Shown here in pieces: positions 63,867-64,000 of a DNA stretch of 64,000 nt. Positions within the stretch are counted from its first letter, which is position 1. The number at the start of each line of letters is the position of its first letter. A model generated the notes under the pieces. That model had not been told where the DNA came from and searched no databases. It was given only the letters and a program-made list of their open reading frames with translations. A program made the translations under genes and the position numbers. Location of the stretch: the NCBI GenBank assembly GCA_029251375.1, contig JAQXDL010000049.1, positions 1 to 64,000 on the forward strand, given 5' to 3'. This DNA is from Pseudomonadales bacterium. GTDB taxonomy: Bacteria > Pseudomonadota > Gammaproteobacteria > Pseudomonadales > Azotimanducaceae.

Positions 63867-64000
63867 ATGATGAGTGGCTTAGTTCCCCACTGGGTTCATC
63901 GGATGCGACCAAAGCATCTACTGACGTGCCTGATGATTATTGCGTTGTCAGGCTGTGCGGGCGGAGATGAGTTCGCTGACATTAAGAGCTTCATGGCGGA
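63867..64000 (+). CDS. pilP: PilP lipoprotein, 5' part only (cut by window end)
   Basis: The frame begins one base after the pilO stop with ATG-ATG. The first residues end in a lipoprotein signal, LMIIALSGC with lipobox ALSGC, followed by AGGDEFADIKSFMA, as in PilP, which links PilNO to the PilQ secretin. The first ATG is at 63867; another in frame at 63903 would give a shorter signal peptide. The rest lies beyond the window. Confidence 0.9.
   Translation, partial: MMSGLVPHWVHRMRPKHLLTCLMIIALSGCAGGDEFADIKSFMA

Overview
The window is a stretch of gammaproteobacterial chromosome, largely housekeeping. Gene content and order point to a free-living, probably marine, aerobic or facultative relative of the Pseudomonas side of the class: asmA-mutY with yggX and tRNA-Phe nearby, hisB-hisA, yibQ-ctpA-envC-gpmI, rhodanese-grxC-secB, trmL, ntrBC-glnA, typA, pip-dtd, tatABC-hisE-hisI-ubiB-ubiE, hslUV-SPOR-priA, rpmE, malic enzyme, and mrcA divergent from pilMNOP. 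From memory, nearly the same order occurs in Pseudomonas. The species cannot be named from sequence alone. There is no CRISPR array, prophage, integrase or insertion sequence.

Layout. 1-9.5 kb: tRNA-Phe (cut by the edge), yggX, a pseudo-receiver-like small protein, an Fnr/Anr regulator with Anr-type boxes nearby, mutY, asmA, a lone cyclic-nucleotide-binding protein and a 961-residue transporter-HEAT fusion. 9.7-26 kb: the accessory part, with a ferredoxin-NADP reductase-like flavoprotein, a phosphotransferase-fold kinase, TesB, a class III CoA-transferase, a GST, an alkylsulfatase, an AEC transporter, a paired acyl-CoA dehydrogenase operon, a peroxiredoxin, an EamA transporter, an LLM-class flavoprotein, an orphan receiver, a dienoyl-CoA isomerase-like crotonase and a DUF427 protein. 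This suggests catabolism of fatty acid-, sterol- or surfactant-like substrates. 26-46.5 kb: histidine genes hisB and hisA, the cell-division/peptidoglycan set (yibQ, ctpA, envC), gpmI, redox and export genes, trmL, two small secreted proteins, the nitrogen-control set ntrC-ntrB-glnA, a TusA-like/PP-loop pair, typA, a pip homologue and dtd. 46.7-64 kb: tat/his/ubi operon, hslVU, SPOR protein, priA, rpmE, malic enzyme, mrcA and the start of the type IV pilus pilMNOP operon.

The items most worth a second look are: a prolyl aminopeptidase homologue whose catalytic serine is glycine (45.1-46.0 kb); a PP-loop ATPase plus TusA-like carrier between glnA and typA, where Pseudomonas carries thiI (41.8-43.1 kb); Anr-type boxes flanked by terminator-like hairpins around the anr gene (0.8-2.5 kb); the transporter-HEAT fusion followed by a separate CNB protein (6.1-9.4 kb); two small secreted proteins, one with a 9-bp tandem repeat in its signal-peptide region (35.4-36.6 kb); a perfect 15-bp inverted repeat at 18.7 kb; and a recurring habit of short degenerate tandem repeats beside gene starts. 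Operons differ from the usual pattern by lacking hisH/hisF beside hisA, ubiJ between ubiE and ubiB, and argS beside priA. I did not find a clearly new multi-gene system; the PP-loop/TusA pair is the best candidate.
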